Positions 35,358 to 45,049 of a DNA stretch of 64,000 bases are shown here, piece by piece. The notes below the pieces were generated by a model, which was not told where the DNA came from, did not search any database, and worked only from the letters and a program-made list of their open reading frames with translations. The stretch spans positions 788,589 through 852,588 of the forward strand of contig NZ_JARFVA010000002.1 of NCBI RefSeq assembly GCF_029194005.1. Direction: 5' to 3'. The first letter of the stretch is position 1. Each line of letters opens with the position of its first letter. A program made the position numbers and the translations under genes. The DNA is from Flagellimonas okinawensis. Lineage in GTDB: Bacteria > Bacteroidota > Bacteroidia > Flavobacteriales > Flavobacteriaceae.

Positions 35358-36478
35358 GAACATTGCGATTTTTATTGGTAAAGGAATTCAAGCAGATTTT
35401 TAGGAACCGGACTTTGTTGCCCATGATCTTTTTAATGCCCCTGATACAATTGTTGATTTTGCCTTTGGCGGCAGATTACGAAATAAAAAATATCAATGTA
35501 TATGTTGTCGACCACGATAAGTCCACCTTTTCCAGAGATCTGATTTCCATGATTATCTCTTCCGGTTATTTTAAACTCGTCGACTACGATTCATCCTATA
35601 AAAGAGCACTTTCTGAAGTTGAAAGGAATAAGGCGGATTTAATACTTGAAATCCCAAATGATTTCGAAAGAAATTTAAACAGGGACAGGGTGCAAAAGGT
35701 TTTTATCGCCATAAATGCAATAAATGGTACAAAAGCGGGTCTGGGGGGGAGCTATTTAAGTACTATCCTTAAAGAGTTCAATAAAAATATTGTGATGGAA
35801 TTGGACCACTCCTTTGATGGGAAAAAAGCATTGAAAAGAATTGATGTTGTCAACTCCAATTGGTTCAATCCATATTTAGACTATAAAACATTCATGGTTC
35901 CTGCCATACTTGTAATCCTTGTTACTATGATAGGTGCTTATATGTGTAGCCTGAACATTGTTAAGGAAAAGGAGATTGGGACCATTGAACAGATCAATGT
36001 GACGCCAATAAAAAAACATGTTTATGTTCTGGGCAAACTTATACCATTTTGGATAATTGGGATGGGCGTTTTTAGTATTGGGTTTTTTGTAATTTCCTGG
36101 GGGGTGTATGGCATAGTGCCAATTGGAAACATCCTTTTGCTCTATGGTTATTTGGCTTTGTACCTAGTAGCACTCCTTGGCTTTGGTCTTTTAGTTTCAA
36201 CATATGCCGAAAACCAGCAGCAAGCTATGTCGGTCGCCTTCTTTTTTGTTATGATCTTTATTTTGATGAGTGGTCTTTTTACACCCATAGAGTCAATGCC
36301 CGAATGGGCAAAGTGGATAGCCAAGGGTAATCCTGTGACTTATTTTATCGAAGTTATGCGTATGGTTGTTCTTAAAGGAAGCGGTTATAGACACATACAA
36401 AACCACTTTTTGATCATGATGGGTTTTGCTGTTGTTTTGAATTTTTGGGCAATAGCCAATTACAGGAAGACATCTTAA
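35354..36478 (+). CDS. ABC-2 permease, YbhR-like
   Basis: A 374-residue permease with the same fold as its neighbour: N-terminal span (LLPMIFLMPLIQLLILPLA), a periplasmic domain with SNWFNPYLDYKTFMVPAILV at its end, IGTIEQINVTPIKKHVYVLGKLIPFWIIG and further spans. Its ATG overlaps the preceding stop (ATGA), which indicates translational coupling. The two permeases probably form a heterodimer with the two ATPases. It is the last gene of the TetR-controlled operon. Confidence 0.9.
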   Translation: MRTLRFLLVKEFKQIFRNRTLLPMIFLMPLIQLLILPLAADYEIKNINVYVVDHDKSTFSRDLISMIISSGYFKLVDYDSSYKRALSEVERNKADLILEIPNDFERNLNRDRVQKVFIAINAINGTKAGLGGSYLSTILKEFNKNIVMELDHSFDGKKALKRIDVVNSNWFNPYLDYKTFMVPAILVILVTMIGAYMCSLNIVKEKEIGTIEQINVTPIKKHVYVLGKLIPFWIIGMGVFSIGFFVISWGVYGIVPIGNILLLYGYLALYLVALLGFGLLVSTYAENQQQAMSVAFFFVMIFILMSGLFTPIESMPEWAKWIAKGNPVTYFIEVMRMVVLKGSGYRHIQNHFLIMMGFAVVLNFWAIANYRKTS

Positions 36479-36493
36479 GGAGTGTACACTTAG

Positions 36494-36741
36494 ATGGGTT
36501 GGAAAGATGCGTTGTTTGTAATGGTTCTTTCTGGTGTACTCTGGTCTTGGTTCATTGTATTTAAGATATTGGATTTTCCTACTGGTTAAAGAGTGGTGTT
36601 GTTGTTTTCACTGGAGTATTTGCAGGATCAGGAAGCTATCCGCCTGGTCACATGGTTATGCTACAATGGCCTTTGCTCTCAATCTTTTTAACCCACGCAA
36701 TTTTTCTTTCCGGGGTGCCCATTGAATTGGGTTGGGGATGA
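36494..36741 (+). pseudogene. Possible frameshifted small membrane protein
   Basis: An ATG at 36494 opens 31 codons (MGWKDALFVMVLSGVLWSW at the start) with one hydrophobic span. After its TAA at 36587-36589 another frame continues with SGVVVVFTGVFAGSG, HMVMLQWPLLSIFLTHAIF and a stop at 36739-36741, giving a second hydrophobic span. Joined, they would make a membrane protein of about 80 residues. No family was recognised, so this is a weak call. Confidence 0.3.
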
Positions 36742-36781
36742 ACTTCAACTTATCAGTGGAGGCGAGAGCCTATGTGCATTA

Positions 36782-36802
36782 TGGACTTACTTGTAAAGTC
36801 CA
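36782..36802. terminator. Hairpin between convergent exporter and AraC genes
   Basis: A perfect 7-base stem TGGACTT/AAGTCCA (36782-36788 and 36796-36802) with a 7-base loop lies just before the 3' end of the AraC gene. It has no clear T-run on either side, so a terminator role is only possible. Confidence 0.4.
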
Positions 36803-36814
36803 TCACGGACCCCT

Positions 36815-37702
36815 TTAAAGATTTCGATATTGATTGGGGGTTTGGCAGGTTGCCTTTTTGAAAAATGTTCCAAAAAAGGAAGGGTTGGCAAAATTCAGCT
36901 CATCCGCGATCTGGGCTATGGTCATGTCCGATCCCTTCAAAAGGGATTTGGCCGCCATGATTACCATGTCATTTATAAGTTTGGACGCTGAATGCCCACT
37001 GACTTCCTTTATGACCTTGGAAAAATACTTTGGTGTTATGAACAACTCACCTGCATAAAACTGTATGGACCGTTCAATTTTGTAATGTTTGAACAATAGG
37101 GAAATGAACTTTGTATAGATTTCTTCCTTACGACTGAAATGCTCCTTTTCATTGGAAGTGGCACTCACGGCATAGATCTGCAAGATTCGATATACGATTG
37201 TAAATACCAGATTTTTGACGATATCTTCCTTGTAAATATCGTTTCCATTGATTTGTTTCACAACCAACTTATGGAACATGAGCAGGTCTTCAAAATCTGC
37301 TCTAGGGGTTTTAAGACATTGCCCCTTTCCAAGGTCATTGGCAATGCTCCCTAATTCTTGGTTCAGCTTAAGGTTGGAAATGTAATCAAAGGTGAAAAAA
37401 AGAAATTCGGCTTCAAGTTCTTCTTGCTCCTTGATTTGAAGAATATTGTTTGGAAGTACAATCAAAAGGCTGTTTTTATCCAGTGTATATTCATTCAGGT
37501 TGAGCAGTATCCTCCCATGGCCCCTTACACATAATATGAATGCGATGCCCTCCACAATATGGGGGTAGTTAAAATCAAAGTTATGGTCCTGTACCGTGGA
37601 TGGCTTTATCGACACGGCAAGCCCCTTGTTCTCCGAGATTGTGCCAACATTGATCTGTCTGGCAAAATTTTGAAGTGAAATCTTATTGTAACCGTTTTCC
37701 AT
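36815..37702 (-). CDS. AraC-family transcriptional regulator
   Basis: A 295-residue regulator: an N-terminal cupin-like sensing domain (VEGIAFILCVRGHGRILLNLNEYTL) and a C-terminal AraC DNA-binding domain with two helix-turn-helix units (FYAGELFITPKYFSKVIKEVSGHSASKLIN, then MTIAQIADELNFANPSFFGTFFKKATCQTPNQYR). It is divergent from the RND pump operon, with a gap of 134 bases, and is the likely activator of that pump. Such AraC-RND pairs are common in flavobacteria. Confidence 0.9.
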   Translation of the reverse strand: MENGYNKISLQNFARQINVGTISENKGLAVSIKPSTVQDHNFDFNYPHIVEGIAFILCVRGHGRILLNLNEYTLDKNSLLIVLPNNILQIKEQEELEAEFLFFTFDYISNLKLNQELGSIANDLGKGQCLKTPRADFEDLLMFHKLVVKQINGNDIYKEDIVKNLVFTIVYRILQIYAVSATSNEKEHFSRKEEIYTKFISLLFKHYKIERSIQFYAGELFITPKYFSKVIKEVSGHSASKLINDMVIMAAKSLLKGSDMTIAQIADELNFANPSFFGTFFKKATCQTPNQYRNL

Positions 37703-37836
37703 ATCACCTTTTCTCTATGGGCGAAGTAAGTAATAAAAAGCGATATTTTGAACAGTAAAGGGGCAATATCGGTTTTATATGATCTATTTATTATGACAAT
37801 TTTTGCCGCTTGGAGGAACGCAAACATTTCAACCCT

Positions 37837-38880
37837 ATGAATACAAATGCCATTTACAGGATCAAATTTATCGTTTTAGTTGCCGTTTTTGTCGCAACTT
37901 CTTGTAATACAAAAGATACGAAAAAGGAAGAGAACAAGGCCGTGTTTGTGAAAACACTCGGTATATCGGCGGATAGCGCGATAACCGCCCAGGAATATAT
38001 CGGTACGATGGAAGGCCTGAACACGGTTGATATCAGTTTTTTAGTTGCGGGAAATATTGAACAGATGTATGTTAGGGAAGGGGAAAAAGTGGCCAAAGGC
38101 TTGCCTTTGGCCAAATTGGATGCATCATCTTTCAAGAGTGCACATGAACTGGCATTGGCGGCCTACGAGCAAGCGGAGGATGCCTACGAAAGAATGTCCG
38201 CGATGTACCAAAGAAACAGTATTCCCGAAATACAATATGTGGATGTCAAAACAAAATTGGAGCAGGCAAGGGCAAGCGAGGCCATTGCCAAAAAAAATCT
38301 TCGTGATGGCACTTTGAAAGCACCCTTTTCCGGTATTATCGGTACCCGTTATCTTGAGCCGGGCGCAGGGGTGTTGCCGAATACCCCGGTATATAATGTA
38401 ATGGACTTGACCCAAGTTATGGCAAGGATACCCATTCCTGAAGGGGAAATATCCAATATTAATGTCGGTGATTCTTGTAAACTGAAAATTTCGGCCTTGG
38501 ACAATGCAATGTTTTTTGGCTCGGTAACGGAAAAGGGTATTGCCGCAAATCCGGTTTCGCATACCTATGATATCAAGGTCAATGTTGACAATTCTGAAGG
38601 TAAGATCATGCCCGGTATGGTCTGCAGGGCATATTTAGGCCAGGATGAAGCGGCCGACCGGATCGTTGTTCCCATTAAATCGGTTCAGGTAGCATATTCG
38701 GGAAAAAGATTTGTATGGGTCAAAAGCAAGGAAGGCAGGGCCGTATACCAACAAGTGGAGTTGGGGGGGCTTTTTGAAAATGGGGTGCAGGTAATCAGCG
38801 GGTTGAAGGTTGGGGACGAACTGATCGTTGAAGGTTACCAAAACATCAGTGAGGGAGCGTTGGTAACCGTTAAAAATTAA
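37837..38880 (+). CDS. RND efflux periplasmic adaptor lipoprotein
   Basis: The 347-residue reading from the ATG at 37837 starts with a lipoprotein signal (LVAVFVATSCNTKD); a TTG 27 bases upstream is less likely. The adaptor layout is clear: DISFLVAGNIEQMYVREGEKVAKGLPLAKLD, a short helical hairpin at about 100-145, LKAPFSGIIGTRYLEPGAGV and a beta-barrel plus membrane-proximal domain ending in VISGLKVGDELIVEGYQNI. It bridges the RND permease and the outer channel. The gene leads the operon and is 12 bases before the permease. Confidence 0.92.
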   Translation: MNTNAIYRIKFIVLVAVFVATSCNTKDTKKEENKAVFVKTLGISADSAITAQEYIGTMEGLNTVDISFLVAGNIEQMYVREGEKVAKGLPLAKLDASSFKSAHELALAAYEQAEDAYERMSAMYQRNSIPEIQYVDVKTKLEQARASEAIAKKNLRDGTLKAPFSGIIGTRYLEPGAGVLPNTPVYNVMDLTQVMARIPIPEGEISNINVGDSCKLKISALDNAMFFGSVTEKGIAANPVSHTYDIKVNVDNSEGKIMPGMVCRAYLGQDEAADRIVVPIKSVQVAYSGKRFVWVKSKEGRAVYQQVELGGLFENGVQVISGLKVGDELIVEGYQNISEGALVTVKN

Positions 38881-38892
38881 AAAAGGGATCCT

Positions 38893-41800
38893 ATGAAAGA
38901 ACATAAAGGCCCCATAGCCTTGGCTATGAAGTACAACAAAATTGTTTTGCTCCTTACCGGAATACTTGTCATTTGTGGAGTGTTCGCCCTATATAAAATG
39001 CCCAAGCAAGAGTTTCCGGTGTTTACCATTCGGCAAGGGGTGGTGGTCGCGGTATACCCGGGGGCGACCTCTGGGGAAGTAGAGGAACAGGTGGCAAAAC
39101 CACTCGAAAGATTCCTGTTCACCTACAAGGAGGTCAAAAAATCAAAAACCTATTCCAAATCCAGGGACGGGGTGGTATACGTCTTTGTTGAACTTAATGA
39201 TGAGGTCAACAATAAAGATGAGGTGTGGTCCAAGATCAAGCACGGGCTGTCCAGTTTCAAGGCCCAACTGCCCTCCGGGGTGCTGGCTTTGATCGCCAAT
39301 GATGATTTTGGGGATACATCGGCCCTACTGATCGCTCTGGAATCCAATACCAAAACCTATAGACAATTGCAGGATTACCTCGAAAATCTTGAGGATAGGC
39401 TGCGTAGAGTCGAGTCCGTATCGAATCTTAGAAGGTATGGTCTACAAAACGAACAGTTAAGTATCTACGTGGATAAGGAAAAAATAGCCAGTTATGGCAT
39501 CAATATCTATTCCTTGTACCAAACGCTGCTTTCCAAGGGGATGATCGGTCCCTCCGGGACAATTGACAATGATGAAATGGTGGTCCCCATTCATATCACA
39601 CGCCCTTTTAACTCTGAAAGGGATATGGAGGAACAGATTGTGTATTCCGATCCGCAGGGAAACAACATACGGCTAAAAGATGTGGCGCAGCTGGTCCGGG
39701 AATACCCAAAGGCTACGAGCTATACCATTAATAATGGCAATAAAAGCCTGATACTTTCCAGTGAAATGAGGGAAGGATATAACATTGTGGAATATGGAAA
39801 GGACGTAAATGAGGTTTTAGAGGAATTTGAAAGGACACTTCCCGATGACGTGAAAATTTTTCGTATCGCCGATCAGCCCAAAGTTGTGGAGGCATCCATA
39901 AACACATTTCTCGAAGAGCTGGGAATAGCCATCCTAGCAGTGATTTTGGTGACCATGGTGTTACTTCCTATCAGAGTAGCTGGGGTAGCGGCATCCACAA
40001 TTCCGATAACCATTTTCATTTCTTTGGCACTGATGTTCGCTTTTGGCATTGAGTTGAATACGGTTACATTGGCCGCATTGGTCGTGGTGCTTGGGATGAT
40101 TGTGGACAATTCCATAGTCATTGTGGACAGTTATCTGGAAAAAATTGATGAGGGCATACCCCGTCATGATGCCGCTATTGAGAGTGCACAGGAATACTTT
40201 AAAGCAATTTTCTCTGCGACCCTTGCCATAGGCATTACCTTTTTTCCATTCTTGGTGACCTTTACCGGTCAGCTCTTCGATTTTGTAAAGGCCTTCCCTT
40301 GGACCATTTTGATCACATTGGGGATTTCCTTGATTGTTGCGGTTTTCCTTGTCCCTTACCTCCAGTATGTTTTTGTGACCAAGGGTCTCCATAAAACGAC
40401 GGATGGAGACAAGCAGAAAAAGAGTATTTTGGACCACGTCCAATCTTCTTATGACAAAACCTTGCGAACGGTCTTCAGTTATCCATTGGTATCAATGGGT
40501 CTCGGGGTACTTTTCATAGTATTGGGGGTTTTCATGTTCGCCAAGCTTCCCTTAAAACTTATGCCCATAGCCGAGCGAAATCAATTTGCCGTGGAAATAT
40601 ATCTGCCACAGGGAAATTCGCTCCAGCAAACGGAGGAGGTGGCCCATGCCATGGGGCAATTGCTGCAACAGGATGGGCGGGTGACCTCCCTTACTACTTT
40701 CATGGGAACGGGATCCCCCCGTTTCCATACCACCTATGCCCCAAAGATTGGAGGTCCTAATTTTGCACAGTTCATTGTCAATACCGAATCAAGTGAGGCC
40801 ACCGTCGAGATGCTGGATGAATATTCGGAAAAATATGCCAATTACTATCCCAATGCCTTTGTGAAATTTAAACAAATGGACTACCAAGCTGGGGTTGATG
40901 CCGATGTTGAAGTACGATTGAGCGGTGACAATATCGGTGACCTAAAAGCAATAGCGGATAAAATTCAAGCAGAGGCGAATTCTTGGGATGAACCGATACG
41001 GGTCTATACGAACTATGAAGAAATCCTTCCCGATATCACAGTGGCCCTCGATCCCATTGAATCCAATCGTTTAGGGGTCTCAGAGGGGATATTGGGGGTT
41101 GGGTTGGCTTCACGCTTTGGTGGTGTGCCCATAACAACGGTATGGGAAGGTGATTATCAATTGCCTGTCGTGCTGAAATCAAAATGGGAAGGCCATAAGG
41201 ACCCATTGGCGGGCGATGTGGAAAATGAATATGTTTCTGGTCTGTTTTCCCCGGCCATTCCTTTGCGACAAATCGCTAACGTTGGTACGGGTTGGAATGA
41301 AGGACAGATCGTACGGCGAAACGGGGTGCGTACCCTTTCTGTATATATAGATCTTAAAAGAGGCTTTAAGATAGACCCCATTCAACTGCGCACAGAGGAA
41401 CTCATGGATGGGTTACAGGCAGAAATCACGGACAGGAACATTGCGGTTGCCTATGGGGGAACCAAGGAAGACACTATGGAAACCTTGCCGAAAATAGCAA
41501 GTGGTCTATTGATCTCTGTGGGCATCATATTCTTTATTTTGGTTTTCCACTTTAAAAAAATCAAGCTTGCATCCTTGGTATTCGCCTCGACTTCATTCAG
41601 TTTCATTGGAGCCGCTTTGGGTTTGATGGTGATGGACATGGCTTTCAGTGTTACCTCGGTTCTTGGGCTTGTCAGTCTGATCGGGATCATAGTCCGTAAT
41701 GGGATCATCATGTACGACTATGTGGAGGAATTAAGGGCAAAAGGCAATCTGTCGGTCAAAGAAGCTTGTTTGAAGGCGGGCGAAAGAAGGATGAGACCTA

Positions 41801-42003
41801 TCCTTTTGACCTCGATGGCCGCTTCGATGGGGGTCATCCCCATGATCATCAGCCAAAGCCCTTTGTGGGCACCAATGGGTACTGTCATTTTCTTTGGCAC
41901 ACTGGTATCCATGTTATTCATCCTGACCATGCTTCCACTTATATATTGGCTAGCGTATAGGAAAGAGGACAAGGAACACCAAGGGATGGCCGTGGCACAA
42001 TAA
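38893..42003 (+). CDS. RND-family efflux permease
   Basis: A 1036-residue AcrB-type permease: first span after residues 1-12 (NKIVLLLTGILVICGVFAL), large periplasmic loops beginning VVAVYPGATSGEVEEQVAKPLE, span 4 with GMIVDNSIVIVDSYLEKIDEG carrying the proton-relay Asp, and the C-terminal half repeating the pattern, ending in GIIVRNGIIMYDYVEEL and MRPILLTSMAASMGVIPM. Only one Asp is kept where many drug pumps have two, as in other GMIVDNSIV-type members. Substrates cannot be read from the sequence. It works with the adaptor before it and the TolC protein after it. Confidence 0.95.
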   Translation: MKEHKGPIALAMKYNKIVLLLTGILVICGVFALYKMPKQEFPVFTIRQGVVVAVYPGATSGEVEEQVAKPLERFLFTYKEVKKSKTYSKSRDGVVYVFVELNDEVNNKDEVWSKIKHGLSSFKAQLPSGVLALIANDDFGDTSALLIALESNTKTYRQLQDYLENLEDRLRRVESVSNLRRYGLQNEQLSIYVDKEKIASYGINIYSLYQTLLSKGMIGPSGTIDNDEMVVPIHITRPFNSERDMEEQIVYSDPQGNNIRLKDVAQLVREYPKATSYTINNGNKSLILSSEMREGYNIVEYGKDVNEVLEEFERTLPDDVKIFRIADQPKVVEASINTFLEELGIAILAVILVTMVLLPIRVAGVAASTIPITIFISLALMFAFGIELNTVTLAALVVVLGMIVDNSIVIVDSYLEKIDEGIPRHDAAIESAQEYFKAIFSATLAIGITFFPFLVTFTGQLFDFVKAFPWTILITLGISLIVAVFLVPYLQYVFVTKGLHKTTDGDKQKKSILDHVQSSYDKTLRTVFSYPLVSMGLGVLFIVLGVFMFAKLPLKLMPIAERNQFAVEIYLPQGNSLQQTEEVAHAMGQLLQQDGRVTSLTTFMGTGSPRFHTTYAPKIGGPNFAQFIVNTESSEATVEMLDEYSEKYANYYPNAFVKFKQMDYQAGVDADVEVRLSGDNIGDLKAIADKIQAEANSWDEPIRVYTNYEEILPDITVALDPIESNRLGVSEGILGVGLASRFGGVPITTVWEGDYQLPVVLKSKWEGHKDPLAGDVENEYVSGLFSPAIPLRQIANVGTGWNEGQIVRRNGVRTLSVYIDLKRGFKIDPIQLRTEELMDGLQAEITDRNIAVAYGGTKEDTMETLPKIASGLLISVGIIFFILVFHFKKIKLASLVFASTSFSFIGAALGLMVMDMAFSVTSVLGLVSLIGIIVRNGIIMYDYVEELRAKGNLSVKEACLKAGERRMRPILLTSMAASMGVIPMIISQSPLWAPMGTVIFFGTLVSMLFILTMLPLIYWLAYRKEDKEHQGMAVAQ

Positions 42004-42015
42004 ATCAATTCTAAA

Positions 42016-43383
42016 ATGAGAGGAAATTTTATATTCATGAAGTGTTTTGTTTTTCTTGTTCTGGGATTGGGCTCAATGCTCAACCTAAACGGACAGATGC
42101 GACTGACCTTGGAGGAAAGTAAAGCGATGGCCCTGGAAAATAATGGGAACGTAAAAAACAGTAGATTGGAATTGGACGCAGCATGGGAGACCAAAAAGGA
42201 GGCCTTTACCAATTACTTTCCAAAAATAAGTGCCAGTGCGTTCGGGATGAAGGCTATGGACCCATTATTGGAAATAGGGATGAAAGGTGGGGATTTGCCC
42301 GTATATGATGGAACCCCGGCAAATCTGGCCAACCCATTACAGTACGCCTATATGCCCGATGTCAATATAGGGTTGTTCAATCAGATGGCCTTGGGAATTG
42401 TAAACATACAACAGCCATTGTATGCCGGAAGCAAGATAAAGACAGGCAATCGTCTGGCTGAACTCAATATTGAGGTTAAGGAAATGCAACGGAAACTTTC
42501 AGAGAATGATATCATACTAAAGACCGAACAACAATATTGGCAAGTGATCGTCATTCAGGAAAAGCAAAAAACCGTTGACAGTTACCTTGACTTTTTGGAC
42601 AGGCTCCATAATCAGGTGAACAATGCCTATGAGAATGGGCTTACCATCAGAAACGATCTTTTGAAGGTGAGCATCAAACAGCAGGAACTGAAGGTCACCA
42701 AAATACAGTTGGAGAATGGAAAGAAGCTGGCCCTTATGCAGTTATGTCAGACCATAGGATTGGAATATCGACCTACACTCCTATTGGAGGGGAACTTGGA
42801 AGAGCTTTCCTTGCCGGACAGCTATTACATCCCAACGGGGGATGCTTTGCCAAATAGGGCCGAATACCAGTTACTCGAAAAGTCCGTTGATGCAACCGGA
42901 CTTCAAAAGAAAATGCAAAACGGCAATTATCTGCCCACATTGGGCGTAGGAATTTCAGGATATTACTTAGATCAGCTGGAAAGTGGTGTAGATGGCACTT
43001 TCAATGGTTTGGCGTTTGCCTCATTGACAATCCCCATTTCGGATTGGTGGGGCGGTAATCACAAGCTGAAGGAGTTAAGGATACGTGAATCCATGGCCAA
43101 GAACAACTTGGAAGAAAACAAGGGCCTGCTTCGCCTGCAGATGGAGAAAGCTTGGGTGGACCTGAACGAGGCATATGATAAAATACAGTTGACGAAAAGC
43201 ATATTGGAGCAGACAACCGAAAACCTTAGGGTCAACCAAGACAGTTATGACAATGGATTGATCCAGCTATCCGATCTATTGGAGGCCCGTGCGCTGAAGG
43301 CGGAGACGGAGGACAAACTTATAGAGGCAAAAAACCGGTACAAACTGGCCGTGACCGATTATCTGCTTCTAACGGCCAGGTAG
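42016..43383 (+). CDS. TolC-family outer-membrane efflux protein 2
   Basis: A 455-residue outer-membrane channel protein. After the signal region (KCFVFLVLGLGSMLNLNGQ) come the two repeated helical halves: MRLTLEESKAMALENNGNVKNSRLELDAA, later KTEQQYWQVIVIQEKQ, and in the second half YLPTLGVGISGYYLDQ and DSYDNGLIQLSDLLEARAL. It completes the tripartite RND pump and begins 12 bases after the permease stop. Confidence 0.92.
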   Translation: MRGNFIFMKCFVFLVLGLGSMLNLNGQMRLTLEESKAMALENNGNVKNSRLELDAAWETKKEAFTNYFPKISASAFGMKAMDPLLEIGMKGGDLPVYDGTPANLANPLQYAYMPDVNIGLFNQMALGIVNIQQPLYAGSKIKTGNRLAELNIEVKEMQRKLSENDIILKTEQQYWQVIVIQEKQKTVDSYLDFLDRLHNQVNNAYENGLTIRNDLLKVSIKQQELKVTKIQLENGKKLALMQLCQTIGLEYRPTLLLEGNLEELSLPDSYYIPTGDALPNRAEYQLLEKSVDATGLQKKMQNGNYLPTLGVGISGYYLDQLESGVDGTFNGLAFASLTIPISDWWGGNHKLKELRIRESMAKNNLEENKGLLRLQMEKAWVDLNEAYDKIQLTKSILEQTTENLRVNQDSYDNGLIQLSDLLEARALKAETEDKLIEAKNRYKLAVTDYLLLTAR

Positions 43384-43434
43384 TCATTAAAAAGATTATG
43401 ATTAAATTGTAACCTATCCATAAAACTGAATTTT

Positions 43435-44025
43435 ATGTTTTCACACTTCATCACAATCTGGTTTTTGTTGAGTGCTGTCAGCCATAAACCCTCGGAAGGC
43501 AAGGTTCTTTATTTTGATATCTATATGAAAGACTCCATGGTGGGCACCCTAAGGGCGGCCATAGATCCGATGGGGCCACAGACACAATATTCCAGTGATA
43601 CCTCGGTCAAAGTGAAGGTGCTCAAAAAGCTCAAGGTCGACTATGAATACTTGGTCACCTACGAGGATGGTTACCTCTTTGAATCGAATGTTGATGTTTT
43701 GGTCAATGAAAAACCACATGCGGAAGCTTATACGAAATGGAACGGTACGGAATACAGGATAATTAAGAATGGCAAAAAGGAACTATCTTTTAACGACAAG
43801 GTACCTTATTCCACTATTCTGCTCTTTTTCAGGGAACCTGCCGGGATCGAACATTGTTATTCTGAAATGGATGGCAGCATCAACACCATCATCCCATTGG
43901 GTAACCATAGCTATAAAAAAATCAATTCAAAGGGAAGGGAGAATATCTACAGTTACCAAGACGGTAAGCTGAAAAGTGCTTCAATAAGTGGTCTTGTGGC
44001 ATTCACTATCATGGCTAGGGATTGA
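43435..44025 (+). CDS. DUF6134-like secreted protein
   Basis: A 196-residue protein with an N-terminal hydrophobic signal (FITIWFLLSAVSHKPS) and a beta-rich mature part (KVLYFDIYMKDSMVGTLRAAI, then VTYEDGYLFESNVDVLVNEK, and KVPYSTILLFFREP). This resembles the DUF6134 family of Bacteroidetes, which has no known function; the family call is from memory. It stands 51 bases after TolC and 43 before the first patatin, so it is part of the same transcript. A decayed copy lies at 45050-45453. Confidence 0.6.
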   Translation: MFSHFITIWFLLSAVSHKPSEGKVLYFDIYMKDSMVGTLRAAIDPMGPQTQYSSDTSVKVKVLKKLKVDYEYLVTYEDGYLFESNVDVLVNEKPHAEAYTKWNGTEYRIIKNGKKELSFNDKVPYSTILLFFREPAGIEHCYSEMDGSINTIIPLGNHSYKKINSKGRENIYSYQDGKLKSASISGLVAFTIMARD

Positions 44026-44068
44026 ACTGGTTGGAAATGTACAAGAACAGAAAATAAAGATAGTAGTT

Positions 44069-44842
44069 ATGGATATTGGTCTGGTACTTTCAGGAGGTGG
44101 CATGAGGGGTGTGGCGCACATTGGGGCGATAAAGGCGATGGAGGAATTCGGCATAGTTCCCACCCATATTTCGGGCACCAGTGCAGGCGCGGTAGTCGGG
44201 GCCCTGTATGCCAACAACATTGGTTGGGAGGGAATTCTGGATTTCTTTAGGACAACACAGATTTTTCAAGGTGGAAAATATGCAAAGGGAAAACCTGGGT
44301 TTATTGATAGTGAAAAGTTCTATAAGGAATTTATAAAAATGCTGCCCGAAGATGATTTTATGGCCTTGGACAAGAAATTGTTCGTAACGGCCACCGATGT
44401 TGTAAATGGAACACCGTCCATCTTTGAAGAGGGAGAGCTCATAAGACCCATATTGGCGTCGGCGTCCTTCCCAGGGATGTTTACCCCTACCAAAGTCAAC
44501 GACCATCTCTATGTTGATGGAGGTATTTTGAACAACTTTCCAGTGGAACCCTTGTTGCTCCTTTGTGATCGAATAATAGGCGTATACGTAAACCCATTGA
44601 AAAAAATAAGTACGAAAGACCTCAAACATTCCTATAATGTGTTGGAGAGATCTTATAAGATTAAAATGGCCTATGATTCCATTGAAAAGTTTAAGCATTG
44701 TGATTTGGTCGTCCATCCTGATAGACTTGATGGATATAGCACCTTTCAAAAACAAGGTATTGATGAGGTTTTTGAAATTGGATATACAAACACCAAGGAA
44801 CTGTTGCTGAAATCCAGTTTTTATGGTACACAGGAACCTTGA
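44069..44842 (+). CDS. Patatin-like phospholipase 1
   Basis: The 257-residue reading from the ATG at 44069 is preferred because the motif GLVLSGGGMRGVAHIGAIKAM starts immediately, as in other short bacterial patatins. The oxyanion loop GGGMRG, the nucleophile elbow GTSAG and the catalytic Asp in YVDGGILNNFP are all present, so it should be an active lipid acyl hydrolase in the cytoplasm or at the inner membrane. A close paralogue is at 47039, and the two flank a decayed DUF6134-like gene and a cardiolipin synthase. Confidence 0.92.
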   Translation: MDIGLVLSGGGMRGVAHIGAIKAMEEFGIVPTHISGTSAGAVVGALYANNIGWEGILDFFRTTQIFQGGKYAKGKPGFIDSEKFYKEFIKMLPEDDFMALDKKLFVTATDVVNGTPSIFEEGELIRPILASASFPGMFTPTKVNDHLYVDGGILNNFPVEPLLLLCDRIIGVYVNPLKKISTKDLKHSYNVLERSYKIKMAYDSIEKFKHCDLVVHPDRLDGYSTFQKQGIDEVFEIGYTNTKELLLKSSFYGTQEP

Positions 44843-45049
44843 ATTGAACTGGCTTTTTACCAGAGGTTTTTTTATAAGCTACTGTTTTTGTATTATGTTG
44901 TTCGGGAAAGGCAATACCATTTTGGGTCAAGAACAGTCCGATTAAAAATTTGGGTTGGAATGTTTAAAAATTCCTGCTTCCTCTTCTGGGTTTTAGGAAT
45001 GCAATAAAAATGATGTTTAAATGAGCTTTGCTGTTTTTTACCGGCAAGT

